This document shows positions 1 to 8,125 of a DNA stretch of 64,000 nucleotides, piece after piece. A model generated the notes under the pieces. The model was not told the origin of the DNA, did no database searches, and saw only the letters and a program-made list of their open reading frames with translations. The stretch is from Aquitalea denitrificans. Its GTDB lineage: Bacteria > Pseudomonadota > Gammaproteobacteria > Burkholderiales > Chromobacteriaceae. The stretch is from contig NZ_CP047241.1 in NCBI RefSeq assembly GCF_009856625.1, positions 4,092,001 through 4,156,000 of the forward strand, given 5' to 3'. Within the stretch, counting starts at the first letter, position 1; every line of letters starts with the position of its first letter. The translations under genes were made by a program, and so were the position numbers.

Positions 1-810
1 CTGGACAGCAGCGCTGGCAGCATGAACGCGACAGCTCACAATCTGCAGCAAAGCAGCACGGTACAAAGCGAGTCCACCCGTCTGATGAGCGTATCGGTGG
101 AAGAAGTATTGCAAAGCATCCAGCAGTTGGGCGACCAGAGCGACGAGGTGGGCCAGGAAGCGCGCACCGCCGGTGCCATGGTGAGTGATTGCGAACAGCT
201 GATCCATGCCACGGCCAGCGACATCAACCATATTGCCGAGCGTATCGGCAGTGCCGCCAGCGCCATCGACAATCTGGACAAGCAGACCGACGCCATAGCC
301 TCCATTACCCGCACCATTCATGACATTGCCGACCAGACCAATCTGCTGGCACTCAATGCCGCGATTGAGGCGGCACGCGCCGGGGAAATGGGCCGTGGCT
401 TTGCCGTGGTAGCCGATGAAGTGCGCAAGCTGGCCGAGCGCACCGGTGTGGCCACGGTGGAAATTTCCGGTCAGATCGACACCATCCGCCAGGGCATGAG
501 CAACGTGGTGGGCGTGATGCAAAGCAGTGTGGATGCGTCCAGTCACGGTGTAGAACAAACCCACAAGGCACGTGAAGCCATCAGTGGCATCCGCCAGAAT
601 ACCGACCAGATCGCCCAGCACATCCAGGGCATCAGCCTGGCCTTGCATGAGCAACAAAGCGCCATGAGCGACATGGCCCAGCGCATCGAAGTAGTGGCCA
701 GCATGACCGAGTCCAACCAGGCGACGGTAGAATCCTCTGCCGCAGCATCGGACCAGCTCAACAGCCATGCCAAGGCGCTGAATGCTGCCATTGGCGTGTT
801 CCGCGCCTGA
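1..810 (+). CDS. Methyl-accepting chemotaxis protein, C-terminal part (5' end outside window)
   Basis: This is the cytoplasmic signalling half of a chemoreceptor; the reading frame is open from the first base, so the sensor and membrane segments lie upstream of the window. The 269 visible residues form the long helical hairpin of the MCP signal domain. The conserved tip that contacts CheA/CheW is present near residues 105-145 (DQTNLLALNAAIEAARAGE followed by GRGFAVVADEVRKLAERT). Flanking heptads rich in Ala, Ser and Gln would carry the methylation helices. The protein ends shortly after the hairpin and has no CheR/CheB-tethering pentapeptide. Its ligand cannot be told from this part. The family assignment is secure. 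Confidence 0.95.
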   Translation: MDSSAGSMNATAHNLQQSSTVQSESTRLMSVSVEEVLQSIQQLGDQSDEVGQEARTAGAMVSDCEQLIHATASDINHIAERIGSAASAIDNLDKQTDAIASITRTIHDIADQTNLLALNAAIEAARAGEMGRGFAVVADEVRKLAERTGVATVEISGQIDTIRQGMSNVVGVMQSSVDASSHGVEQTHKAREAISGIRQNTDQIAQHIQGISLALHEQQSAMSDMAQRIEVVASMTESNQATVESSAAASDQLNSHAKALNAAIGVFRA

Positions 811-816
811 CAGTCA

Positions 817-847
817 TAAAAAAACCGCATCCGGCAAAGGATGCGGC
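817..847 (-). terminator. Rho-independent terminator for prpE
   Basis: The stem CCGCATCC/GGATGCGG (825-832 with 839-846) is followed, when read on the minus strand, by a run of seven T (818-824). It would end minus-strand transcription leaving prpE. There is no T-run on the plus-strand side, so it would not stop the chemoreceptor transcript efficiently. Confidence 0.75.
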
Positions 848-905
848 TGAATCCACAGCCGGTAACTGACCCGCACCGGCTGCTTCCACCCAATCTACCG
901 TCCAG

Positions 906-2804
906 CTAGGACTGCACGGCCTCGCGCACTTGCTCCAGCCCGGTCGGATCGTCCAGTGTGGTCAGGTCGCCCGGGTCGCGCCCCTCGGCCAGCGCCTGTA
1001 TCGAACGGCGCAGCACCTTGCCGGAACGGGTCTTGGGCAGCTGGTTGACGAAATACACCCGTGCCGGATTGGCAATGGCTCCCAGCTGGGATGCCACCTT
1101 GGCAATCACTTCTTTTTCCAGTGCAGCCTTCTTTTCCGGGTCCTTCAGCACCGACGGGTCGCGCAGCACGGCAAAAGCCTGCGGCACCTGCCCCTTCAGC
1201 GTGTCATGCACCCCCACCACTGCCACCTCGGCAATGGCGGAATGGCCGGACACGGCTTCTTCGATTTCCCGCGTACCCAGGCGGTGGCCGGCCACGTTGA
1301 TCACGTCATCGGTACGGCCAAGAATGGTGAAATAGCCGTCGGCATCGCGAATACCCCAGTCAAACGAGGAGTACACCTTGCGGTCCTGGAACAGGCTGAA
1401 ATAGGTATTCACAAAACGCTCGTCCTGCCCCCACACCGTGCTCATACAGCCCGGTGGCAGCGGCGGAATCACCGCAATCACGCCCTTCTCGCCCGGCGGC
1501 ACTTCCTCTCCGCTGGCCTCGTCCAGCAACTTCACGTTATAGCCATATACCGGCAGACCAGGGCTGCCCAATTTGGTGGGCAAGGCTTCCACGCCGTTGC
1601 ACACGGTCAGCATCGGCCAGCCGGTTTCGGTCTGCCAGTAGTTATCCAGTACCGGAATCTTCAGCTCGCCGGCAATCCAGCTGGCGGTGGGTTCGTCCAG
1701 CGGCTCGCCGGCCATGAACAGGGCGCGCAGACTGGACAAGTCATACTTGTGCAGCCATTCCGGGTCTTGCTTTTTCAGCACGCGGATGGCGGTGGGGGCG
1801 GAGAACATGATGGTGGCACGGTATTTTTCCACCAGCTGCCACCAGATGCCCGGATCGGGGCGAATCGGCAGGCCTTCGTACACCAGGGTGGCCATGCCAC
1901 AGATCAGCGGTGCATACACGATGTAGGAGTGGCCTACCACCCAGCCGATGTCGGAGGTGGAAAAATAGGTTTCCCCCGCCTTGCCGCCATAGATGTATTC
2001 CATGCTGGAAGCCAGTGCCACCGCATAGCCGCCGGTATCGCGCTGCACGCCCTTGGGCTTGCCGGTGGTGCCCGAGGTATACAAGATGTAGCTGGGGTGG
2101 TTGGACTCCACCCACACCACCTCGGCGCGGTCGTCCAGATGCTGCTGACACAGGGTGGCGTAATCCAGATCCCGGCCCGGCTTCATCATCGGCGCCTCGG
2201 CCAAACCACGGTTGACCAGGATCACCGTGGCCGGTGCGGCACTGCCGGCCAGTTCCATCGCCTCGTCCACCAGCGGCTTGTAGGCAATCACCTTGCCGCC
2301 GCGCATGCCGGCATCGGCGGTCACCAGCAGCTTGGGCGCAGCGTCTTCGATACGGGTGGCCAGGCTGGCCGAGGCAAAACCGCCAAACACCACCGAGTGA
2401 ATCGCCCCCAGCCGCACCGTGGCCAGCATGGCAAACACGGCTTCGGGAATCATTGGCATGTAAATCAATACCCGGTCACCCTTGCCTACACCCTGCGCCT
2501 GCATGATGGCGGCAAAGCGGCTGACTTCCTCGTACAGCTGGCGGTAGGTGTAGGTGATTTCAGCTCCGGTTTCGCTGGAAACATAGATCAGCGCAGCCTG
2601 GTCGGGTCGGCTTTCCAGGTGACGGTCTACCGCGTTGTAACAGAGATTGGTTTCGCCACCGGCAAACCATTGGCGAAACGGCGGATTGTCGTATTGCAGA
2701 ACTTGCGAGTAGGGCTTGTGCCAGTGAATGCGCTGCGCCTCGGCACCCCAGAAGGCTTCTGGCTGCTCGATGGAACGGCGGTGAAATTCTTGATAGGCGC
2801 TCAT
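906..2804 (-). CDS. prpE: Propionate-CoA ligase (PrpE-type acyl-CoA synthetase)
   Basis: An AMP-forming acyl-CoA synthetase that adenylates a short carboxylate and transfers it to CoA in the cytoplasm. The 632 residues match the usual PrpE length of about 630. The ATP-binding P-loop is at about residues 240-252 (YTSGTTGKPKG) and continues as VQRDTGGYA, a form I associate with PrpE rather than acetyl-CoA synthetase. The hinge/adenylation region with the YWQTETGWP motif lies in the middle. The C-terminal PKTRSGK motif places the catalytic lysine, which Pat-type acetylases can modify, at Lys596. The start has GGGAGA four bases upstream. The gene stands alone with its own terminator and no prpBCD neighbours, so acetate or another short acid as the main substrate is not excluded. 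Confidence 0.88.
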   Translation of the reverse strand: MSAYQEFHRRSIEQPEAFWGAEAQRIHWHKPYSQVLQYDNPPFRQWFAGGETNLCYNAVDRHLESRPDQAALIYVSSETGAEITYTYRQLYEEVSRFAAIMQAQGVGKGDRVLIYMPMIPEAVFAMLATVRLGAIHSVVFGGFASASLATRIEDAAPKLLVTADAGMRGGKVIAYKPLVDEAMELAGSAAPATVILVNRGLAEAPMMKPGRDLDYATLCQQHLDDRAEVVWVESNHPSYILYTSGTTGKPKGVQRDTGGYAVALASSMEYIYGGKAGETYFSTSDIGWVVGHSYIVYAPLICGMATLVYEGLPIRPDPGIWWQLVEKYRATIMFSAPTAIRVLKKQDPEWLHKYDLSSLRALFMAGEPLDEPTASWIAGELKIPVLDNYWQTETGWPMLTVCNGVEALPTKLGSPGLPVYGYNVKLLDEASGEEVPPGEKGVIAVIPPLPPGCMSTVWGQDERFVNTYFSLFQDRKVYSSFDWGIRDADGYFTILGRTDDVINVAGHRLGTREIEEAVSGHSAIAEVAVVGVHDTLKGQVPQAFAVLRDPSVLKDPEKKAALEKEVIAKVASQLGAIANPARVYFVNQLPKTRSGKVLRRSIQALAEGRDPGDLTTLDDPTGLEQVREAVQS

Positions 2805-3109
2805 GCAGTCTCCCGAGGATGTAGGCTAGTTCATTATTTTATTTATCAACCAAGCGGTTGCTAGATTAACAAAATAAGCCCTTTGCCGCACAGGGTCAAG
2901 TTTCATCGCCGGTAGATCTGCCTCCACTTCCTCGCGGTGGGGTCGGAAACAACAGCGTACGCATCAAAATACACTTAACTTCACTTATCAATAATACTTA
3001 CCAATTTTGGCAATTTTTATTAGCGATAAACCAAATTTCATAGCTCGGTAACCGAATCATCATGCTGGGCCTCTAGACTGCGGCCAGTTACTTTTTGCCG
3101 AGAAACACC

Positions 3110-4351
3110 ATGCCGCTAGATAGCACGCCCCAGGCCGCGCATACCGCCACGATGGCTGGTCATTTGTTGCAAACGCCGCCAACCGTGAGCCCTTCAGACA
3201 ACAACTACCACGTACTGGAGCTGTTTTCGCAGGACGAATCGCTGGCCAATATCCCGGTGGTGGAACATCAGCGTGCGGTGGGCATCATCAACCGCAACAC
3301 CTTCATGAGCACGCTGGCGCGGCCTTTTCACCGTGAAATCTTTGGCCGCAAGCCCTGCACCGCCTTCATGAATGCCAGCCCGCTGATCGTGGACTACCTC
3401 ACCCCCATCACCGAGCTGTCCTTCATGGCGCTGGAAGCCGACCGCAAGGTGCTGTCGGACGGTTTTCTGATCAGTCTGGATAATGCTTACGCCGGCATGG
3501 GTCAGGGCGTATCGCTGATGCAGGCACTGGCCGACCAGCAGGCGGAGAAACACCGCCAGATGATGGAGAGCATCAACTACGCCAGCGTAATCCAGCAGTC
3601 CTTCCTGCAAAGCTCGCGCCGCGACATGGCAGCGGCGCTGGACGATTACTTCATGGTGTGGGCCCCGCGCGACATCGTCGGCGGTGACTACTACTACTTT
3701 GTCAAACGGCCGGATGGCTTCTTTGTGGCCGTCATCGACTGCACCGGCCATGGTGTGCCGGGTGCCTTCATGACGCTGATCATGGCCTCCACCCTCAAGC
3801 AGGTGTTGAGCAGCCACGACCTGCACAACCCCGCCGCCCTGCTGCGCGCCATCAACCAGCAGGTAAAGCAGTCGCTGGGCCAGCTTACCCCGGAAGAAGC
3901 CGGCCAGGCCGACCACCCGGAACTGAACTCGGACGATGGCATGGACGGTGCCTTCTGCTGGTTCGACAACACCAGTCGCACCCTCACCTACGCCTCGGCC
4001 AAGACGCCGCTGTTTGTACTGCAGCCGGGCAAAGAGGAGGTGGACACGCTGGACGGCAACAAGAAAGGTGTGGGCTATGTCGGCACGCCGCTGGACTATC
4101 ACTGGGACAATCACCAGCTACAGTTGCCGCCGGGTAGCAGGCTGTATATCAGCACCGACGGCATCATCGACCAGATTGGCGGCCCCAAGCGCATCTGCTT
4201 TGGCAAAAAGCGGCTGAAGGAAAACATCCTCAAGCACGCTAGCAAACCCATGCAACAGCAGCAGAAGCTGCTGATCGATGCCTTCCTCAAATGGCAGGGC
4301 GAAAACAGCCGTCGCGATGACGTCAGCCTGTTTGGCGTCCACCTTGCCTGA
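3110..4351 (+). CDS. SpoIIE-type (PP2C-like) phosphatase with N-terminal CBS-like region, SiaA-like
   Basis: A soluble 413-residue protein with no membrane segment. Residues from about 40 to 150 resemble a degenerate CBS pair (PVVEHQRAVGIINRNTF, then HREIFGRKPCTAFM), a module that often binds nucleotides. A short helical linker (about 150-180) leads to a SpoIIE/PP2C phosphatase domain to the end. Metal-binding acidic residues are visible in GGDYYY (Asp193), in DCTGHGVPGA, in STDGIIDQ and in RRDDVS near the C terminus. Two plus-strand genes encoding SiaB-like and SiaC-like proteins follow at once, so it probably dephosphorylates the SiaC-like protein. Classical SiaA is membrane-bound with a HAMP domain; here the sensor is different. 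The ATG at 3110 was chosen over an upstream TTG because a weak GAGAAA lies before it. Confidence 0.85.
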   Translation: MPLDSTPQAAHTATMAGHLLQTPPTVSPSDNNYHVLELFSQDESLANIPVVEHQRAVGIINRNTFMSTLARPFHREIFGRKPCTAFMNASPLIVDYLTPITELSFMALEADRKVLSDGFLISLDNAYAGMGQGVSLMQALADQQAEKHRQMMESINYASVIQQSFLQSSRRDMAAALDDYFMVWAPRDIVGGDYYYFVKRPDGFFVAVIDCTGHGVPGAFMTLIMASTLKQVLSSHDLHNPAALLRAINQQVKQSLGQLTPEEAGQADHPELNSDDGMDGAFCWFDNTSRTLTYASAKTPLFVLQPGKEEVDTLDGNKKGVGYVGTPLDYHWDNHQLQLPPGSRLYISTDGIIDQIGGPKRICFGKKRLKENILKHASKPMQQQQKLLIDAFLKWQGENSRRDDVSLFGVHLA

Positions 4352-4378
4352 AGCCCATTCGTACCAGGAAAACAAAGC

Positions 4379-4936
4379 ATGAGCCTGACCGACTTTCACC
4401 GATTCAAGGAACTGGCCCGCCAGGAAAACGTGGTGTTCTACTACACCGGCTATTTTTCCCAGAGCATCGTCACCGCCATGGGCGACTCGCTGCGCCTGCG
4501 CCTGGCCAGCCTGGACGCCAGCCAGACTGCCCGCCGCAAGCTGTTTTCAGTCTTCGTGGAAATGGCGCAGAACGTGGTGCACTACTCCGCTGATCACCTG
4601 AGTGCCAGCGCAGCCGCCGACCACGAAATCCGCATGGGTTCGCTATGGGTAGGCGAGGCCGATGGCCAGTTCTACGTGGTGTGTGCCAACCCCATCTCTG
4701 CCGAAGGGGTAGAGCACATCCGCGCCAAGCTCGAACCGCTGCGCACCATGACCAACGATGAAATCAAGGCGCGCTACAAGGAAAAGCTGCGTGCCGAAGG
4801 CGAAGCCGGTAGCAAGGGAGCCGGGCTGGGCTTTCTCACCGTGGCACGTGACTCCAGCAATCCCATCGAATTCGATTTTGTTGAAGAAACCGACGGCAAG
4901 CCCTTCACCACTTTCTACCTCAAAGCCACCATTTAA
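4379..4936 (+). CDS. SiaB-family protein kinase
   Basis: A 185-residue protein matching the SiaB family, which has a GHKL/HATPase-like fold and phosphorylates SiaC in partner-switching systems. An N-box-like stretch (VEMAQNVVHYS, about residues 60-72) and a glycine-rich lid (SKGAGLGFLTVARDSS, about 142-157) are consistent with ATP binding. It starts 27 bases after the phosphatase gene and ends 11 bases before the SiaC-like gene, so the three are almost certainly co-transcribed. The family call rests on overall resemblance and on the neighbours. Biochemical kinase activity is inferred from the Pseudomonas system. Confidence 0.85.
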   Translation: MSLTDFHRFKELARQENVVFYYTGYFSQSIVTAMGDSLRLRLASLDASQTARRKLFSVFVEMAQNVVHYSADHLSASAAADHEIRMGSLWVGEADGQFYVVCANPISAEGVEHIRAKLEPLRTMTNDEIKARYKEKLRAEGEAGSKGAGLGFLTVARDSSNPIEFDFVEETDGKPFTTFYLKATI

Positions 4937-4947
4937 AAGCAGCCATC

Positions 4948-5334
4948 ATGCAAAACCTGTATATCGCGCCCACTTCGTCCACGCCGGAAGTGAATTTCCA
5001 GTTCGACCGCCACCAGTTAAGCCTGCGCGGCGAGAGCTATCCGGAAAATGCCCACGCCTTCTTCGGCCCCATCATGCAGGCCATCAATGCCTACCTGCCC
5101 ACCCTGCAATCCACCCAGGTCACGCTGGATGTTCAGCTGGCCTATTTCAACAGCTCCAGCACCAAGGTGCTGCTGGAGCTGTTTGGTCTGTTCAACGATG
5201 CGGCAGTGGCCGGTAATTACGTCACGCTCAACTGGCACTACATTGAGGATGACGAAACCATTCTGGAGTTTGGCCAGGAAGTGGCCGACGACTTCACCGC
5301 GCTGGATTTCAACCCCTGCTCCCTGGTGGAGTAA
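4948..5334 (+). CDS. SiaC-family regulatory phosphoprotein (DUF1987)
   Basis: A 128-residue protein of the SiaC/DUF1987 family, the switch component that is phosphorylated by SiaB and dephosphorylated by SiaA. The diagnostic segment AYFNSSSTKVLLELF (about residues 65-79) contains Thr72, which aligns by motif with the phospho-threonine of Pseudomonas SiaC. The C-terminal acidic stretch (IEDDETILEFGQEVADDF) is also typical. In Pseudomonas, unphosphorylated SiaC activates the diguanylate cyclase SiaD. No such gene follows here: the next gene is proA. The target of this switch must therefore be encoded elsewhere or be something different. Confidence 0.87.
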   Translation: MQNLYIAPTSSTPEVNFQFDRHQLSLRGESYPENAHAFFGPIMQAINAYLPTLQSTQVTLDVQLAYFNSSSTKVLLELFGLFNDAAVAGNYVTLNWHYIEDDETILEFGQEVADDFTALDFNPCSLVE

Positions 5335-5438
5335 ACCACTGTCCGACAATATCCATCTGGCGGCTGACTGGATACGGCAGCAGGTTTTGGGGTAATCTGG
5401 CCGACTACCCTATCGTGATCTGTTTCAGGACATCCGCC

Positions 5439-6698
5439 ATGAATGTGAAGGACTACATGCAGCGCGTCGGCCAGGCGGCGCGCAAAGCCAGCCGCGCCAT
5501 TGCCAAGGCCGATACCCGCCAGAAAAACCAGGCGCTCAATGCCATGGCCGATGCCATCGTGCGTGATAGCGCCAAACTGCTGGCGGCCAACCAGCAAGAT
5601 CTGGACGCCGCCCGCGCCGCCGGGCTGGATGCCGCCTTCATCGACCGTCTGGCGCTGACTGAAGCCACCGTGGCCAGCATGGCCGAAGGCCTGCGCCAGA
5701 TCGCCACCCTGCCCGATCCGGTAGGTGAAATGGACGACTTCTGCTATCGCCCCTCCGGCATCCAGCTGGGCAAGATGCGCGTGCCGCTGGGTGTGGTGGG
5801 CATCATTTACGAAGCCCGCCCCAATGTCACCGCCGATGCCGCCGGCCTGTGCCTGAAGTCCGGCAATGCCACCATCTTGCGTGGCGGCTCGGAAGCCTTC
5901 CACAGCAACCAGGCCATTGCCGCCTGTGTCAGCGAAGGCCTGCGCGTGGCCGGCCTGCCCGCCGAAGTGGTGCAAGTGGTGGAAACCACCGACCGCGCCG
6001 CCGTGGGTGAGTTGATCACCATGCAGCAATATGTCGACGTGATTGTGCCGCGTGGCGGCAAGAGCCTGATCGCCCGCATCAGCGCCGAAGCCCGTGTGCC
6101 GGTGATCAAGCATCTGGATGGCAATTGCCATGTCTATATCGACGACACCGCCAATCCGGACAAGGCATTCAACATCGCCATGAATGCCAAGACCCAGCGC
6201 TATGCACCGTGCAACACCATGGAAACCCTGCTGGTGCATACCGCGTTTGCCGAATTCATCCTGCCGCGTCTGGCTGAAGCCTACTGGGAAAAAGGCGTGG
6301 AACTGCGTGGCTGCGAACGCACCCGCGCCATCCTGGGCGACAAGGTAGTGGCAGCGACAGAAGACGACTGGTTTACCGAATACTCCGCGCCGATTCTGGC
6401 CATCAAGGTGGTGAAGGATCTGGACGAAGCCATCGACCACATCAACCACTACGGCAGCCACCACACCGATGCCATCGTCAGCGAAGACTACGGCCGCGCC
6501 CGTCGCTTCCTGCGCGAGGTAGACTCTTCCAGCGTGATGGTGAATGCCAGCACCCGCTTTGCCGACGGCTTCGAATACGGCCTGGGTGCGGAAATCGGCA
6601 TTTCCACCGACAAGATCCACGCCCGCGGCCCGGTAGGCCTGGAAGGGCTGACCAGCCAGAAATGGGTGGTACTGGGCGACGGCCAGGTACGCGGCTGA
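5439..6698 (+). CDS. proA: Gamma-glutamyl phosphate reductase
   Basis: This enzyme reduces gamma-glutamyl phosphate to glutamate semialdehyde with NADPH, the second step of proline synthesis, in the cytoplasm. The 419 residues match the family length of about 417. Family hallmarks are VPLGVVGIIYEARPNVT (about residues 110-126), the catalytic cysteine region YAPCNTMETLLVH (about 252-264), and the C-terminal GAEIGISTDKIHARGPVGLEGLT block. The ATG at 5439 was chosen because CAGGA lies eight bases upstream; an in-frame start 24 bases earlier has no such site. proB is not adjacent. A terminator follows directly. Confidence 0.97.
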   Translation: MNVKDYMQRVGQAARKASRAIAKADTRQKNQALNAMADAIVRDSAKLLAANQQDLDAARAAGLDAAFIDRLALTEATVASMAEGLRQIATLPDPVGEMDDFCYRPSGIQLGKMRVPLGVVGIIYEARPNVTADAAGLCLKSGNATILRGGSEAFHSNQAIAACVSEGLRVAGLPAEVVQVVETTDRAAVGELITMQQYVDVIVPRGGKSLIARISAEARVPVIKHLDGNCHVYIDDTANPDKAFNIAMNAKTQRYAPCNTMETLLVHTAFAEFILPRLAEAYWEKGVELRGCERTRAILGDKVVAATEDDWFTEYSAPILAIKVVKDLDEAIDHINHYGSHHTDAIVSEDYGRARRFLREVDSSSVMVNASTRFADGFEYGLGAEIGISTDKIHARGPVGLEGLTSQKWVVLGDGQVRG

Positions 6699-6718
6699 AC
6701 CGCAGCAACTCCGTGATG

Positions 6719-6741
6719 AAACCGGCTACGGCCGGTTTTTT
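6719..6741 (+). terminator. Rho-independent terminator after proA
   Basis: The stem AACCGGC/GCCGGTT with a four-base loop is followed by a run of T to 6741, 21 bases beyond the proA stop codon. Confidence 0.85.
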
Positions 6742-6873
6742 CATGCCTGCATGGCAGCGGCATGACAAATTCCCCACATTGCCACTTTCATGCCAGTGAA
6801 ATACCAGCCACAACTTGCCAGCCACCGGCAGCTTCACTAGTGTAGGCAAACCAGATTGGCCGGGGGGCTCATC

Positions 6874-7326
6874 ATGCTGCAATGGCTGTTCGCCACGCTA
6901 CATTTGCTGGCCCTGGGCTGCGGTCTGGGGGCGATTGCCGCGCGCGGTCGCAATCTGGCATCTACACCCGATGCACCCGCGGTACAACGCAGTCTGCGCG
7001 CCGACAACTGGTGGTGCCTGTCCCTGCTGCTGTGGATAGTCAGTGGCAGCATGCTGGCAGCCAGCCATCTCTCCCTGCTGTGGTCGCAAGGCAGGCCGGT
7101 GCCGCTGGCCATGGCCAAGCTGCTGGGCATTGCCCTGCTGCTGCTGCAGGAATACCGTACCCGCCCTCTGATACGGCAATGTCGGCAACGACTGGAACGC
7201 GGGCGCTTGCCGACCGAGGAAATCGGCAGCATGCTGACACACCACAGCAGACGCCAGCTGCTTGTGCTGCTGGTGATCCTGGTGATTTCCACCGCGCTAC
7301 AGTCCGGGCTGTTCAACACTCCTTAA
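6874..7326 (+). CDS. Small integral membrane protein, DUF2214-like
   Basis: A 150-residue inner membrane protein with four predicted hydrophobic segments, at about residues 1-25, 50-75, 80-100 and 125-145. A HLLALGCGLGAIAARGR start and an ADNWWCLSLLLWIVSG segment resemble DUF2214 proteins; the family call is tentative. No catalytic residues can be identified. The ATG at 6874 was chosen because a G-rich stretch (GGGGGG) lies six bases before it; an in-frame TTG at 6856 has no ribosome site. It could share a transcript with the small exported protein that follows. Function unknown. Confidence 0.65.
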   Translation: MLQWLFATLHLLALGCGLGAIAARGRNLASTPDAPAVQRSLRADNWWCLSLLLWIVSGSMLAASHLSLLWSQGRPVPLAMAKLLGIALLLLQEYRTRPLIRQCRQRLERGRLPTEEIGSMLTHHSRRQLLVLLVILVISTALQSGLFNTP

Positions 7327-7403
7327 CATCTGCCTGGCCGGTCAGCAGGAACCACCAGCGCATGCCGGCTCTCCATCGGCTATTACCTGCCGGAGTCATC
7401 ATC

Positions 7404-7763
7404 ATGCCACCACAGCCAGCCTCCATCTTCCTGCGCGGCCTGCTCCTTGCCATTCTGCTTGGCACCAGCCTTGCCGCTCACGCCGACAGCACGCTGCAGC
7501 TGCCATCGGAAAAGTCCCCGGCCCTGGTTGCCGATTGCCTGCAGCAGGGCATTCGCCGCCTGAAGATTCCGGATGACTACGTCAAGCGTGACACCGCCGC
7601 AGACAAGGCAGAATCCATCCGCCTGCTCAACCCGGTCAGTAACAAAACCAGCCTGCAAGTGGATATCCGTCCGCAAGGGGAAGGCAGCCAACTACAGGCA
7701 GACCAGAACGGCATTCCGCTCACCCCACCCTGGCAACGACTGATCAAACGCTGTGCTGAATGA
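7404..7763 (+). CDS. Small exported protein, unknown function
   Basis: A 119-residue protein with a clear Sec signal peptide (positive start, hydrophobic core LRGLLLAILLGTSLA, cleavage expected after AHA near residue 28). The mature part of about 90 residues has two cysteines (in VADCLQQGI and near the C terminus, KRCAE) that could form a disulfide in the periplasm. No family was recognised. The start is supported by CGGAG eight bases upstream. The reading frame stays open far upstream into the preceding gene, but the signal peptide and ribosome site fix the start here. It ends at the edge of the DnaA-box-rich non-coding region. Confidence 0.65.
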   Translation: MPPQPASIFLRGLLLAILLGTSLAAHADSTLQLPSEKSPALVADCLQQGIRRLKIPDDYVKRDTAADKAESIRLLNPVSNKTSLQVDIRPQGEGSQLQADQNGIPLTPPWQRLIKRCAE

Positions 7764-7766
7764 GCC

Positions 7767-7964
7767 TGTGGATAAATATAAAAAAGCACATTGACCTGTG
7801 GAAATCCGGGGTAAAAACTGAACAAGCTGTGCATAAGCCCGCTTGCCGGTCTGTAATATGTGACAAGGGCTTGCAGGGAGACCAAACCTCCCTGTGCACA
7901 ACTTAACCTTTCCCACCCGCCATGGTGGATAGTGTGCATAGCCTGTGCATTATTCTGTGCATAA
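7767..7964. promoter_or_regulatory. Cluster of DnaA-box-like 9-mers in a 362-bp intergenic region
   Basis: The non-coding stretch 7764-8125 contains three exact matches to the DnaA box consensus TTATNCACA, read on the minus strand, at 7767-7775 (TGTGGATAA on the plus strand), 7828-7836 and 7956-7964 (both TGTGCATAA). Three further copies differ by one base: 7893-7901, 7933-7941 and 7944-7952. All lie in the same orientation within 200 bp. No dnaA, dnaN or gidA is nearby, so this does not look like the chromosome origin. It could be a DnaA-titrating or DnaA-reactivating locus, or a DnaA-controlled promoter region for the DUF2252 gene at 8126. No other feature was seen in the interval. Confidence 0.55.
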
Positions 7965-8125
7965 GTACACGGACAGTCTGCTGAGTGCCTCAGCATCATT
8001 GCCTGCTCGTCATCGCCGGTTCCGGCATGCCAATACACTGCAACTGCCCAAGCCGCCATCACATCATCAAATTTTCATGACCGAACGGTTACACTGGGGC
8101 TGAAGTCAATTTCTGGAACATCCAC

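Noticed and set aside
930..2864. Open frame of 644 codons opposite prpE
   Set aside because: It is antisense to a gene with clear family motifs; the protein is rich in His, Gln and Gly, as expected from the complement of GC-rich coding DNA.
7577..8062. Open frame of 161 codons on the minus strand across the DnaA-box region
   Set aside because: It overlaps the signal-peptide gene at 7404-7763 and has no ribosome site or recognisable domain.
7764..8125. Possible chromosomal replication origin at the DnaA-box cluster
   Set aside because: No dnaA, dnaN, gidA, parAB or rpmH flanks it and there is no clear AT-rich unwinding element; a secondary DnaA-binding locus fits better.
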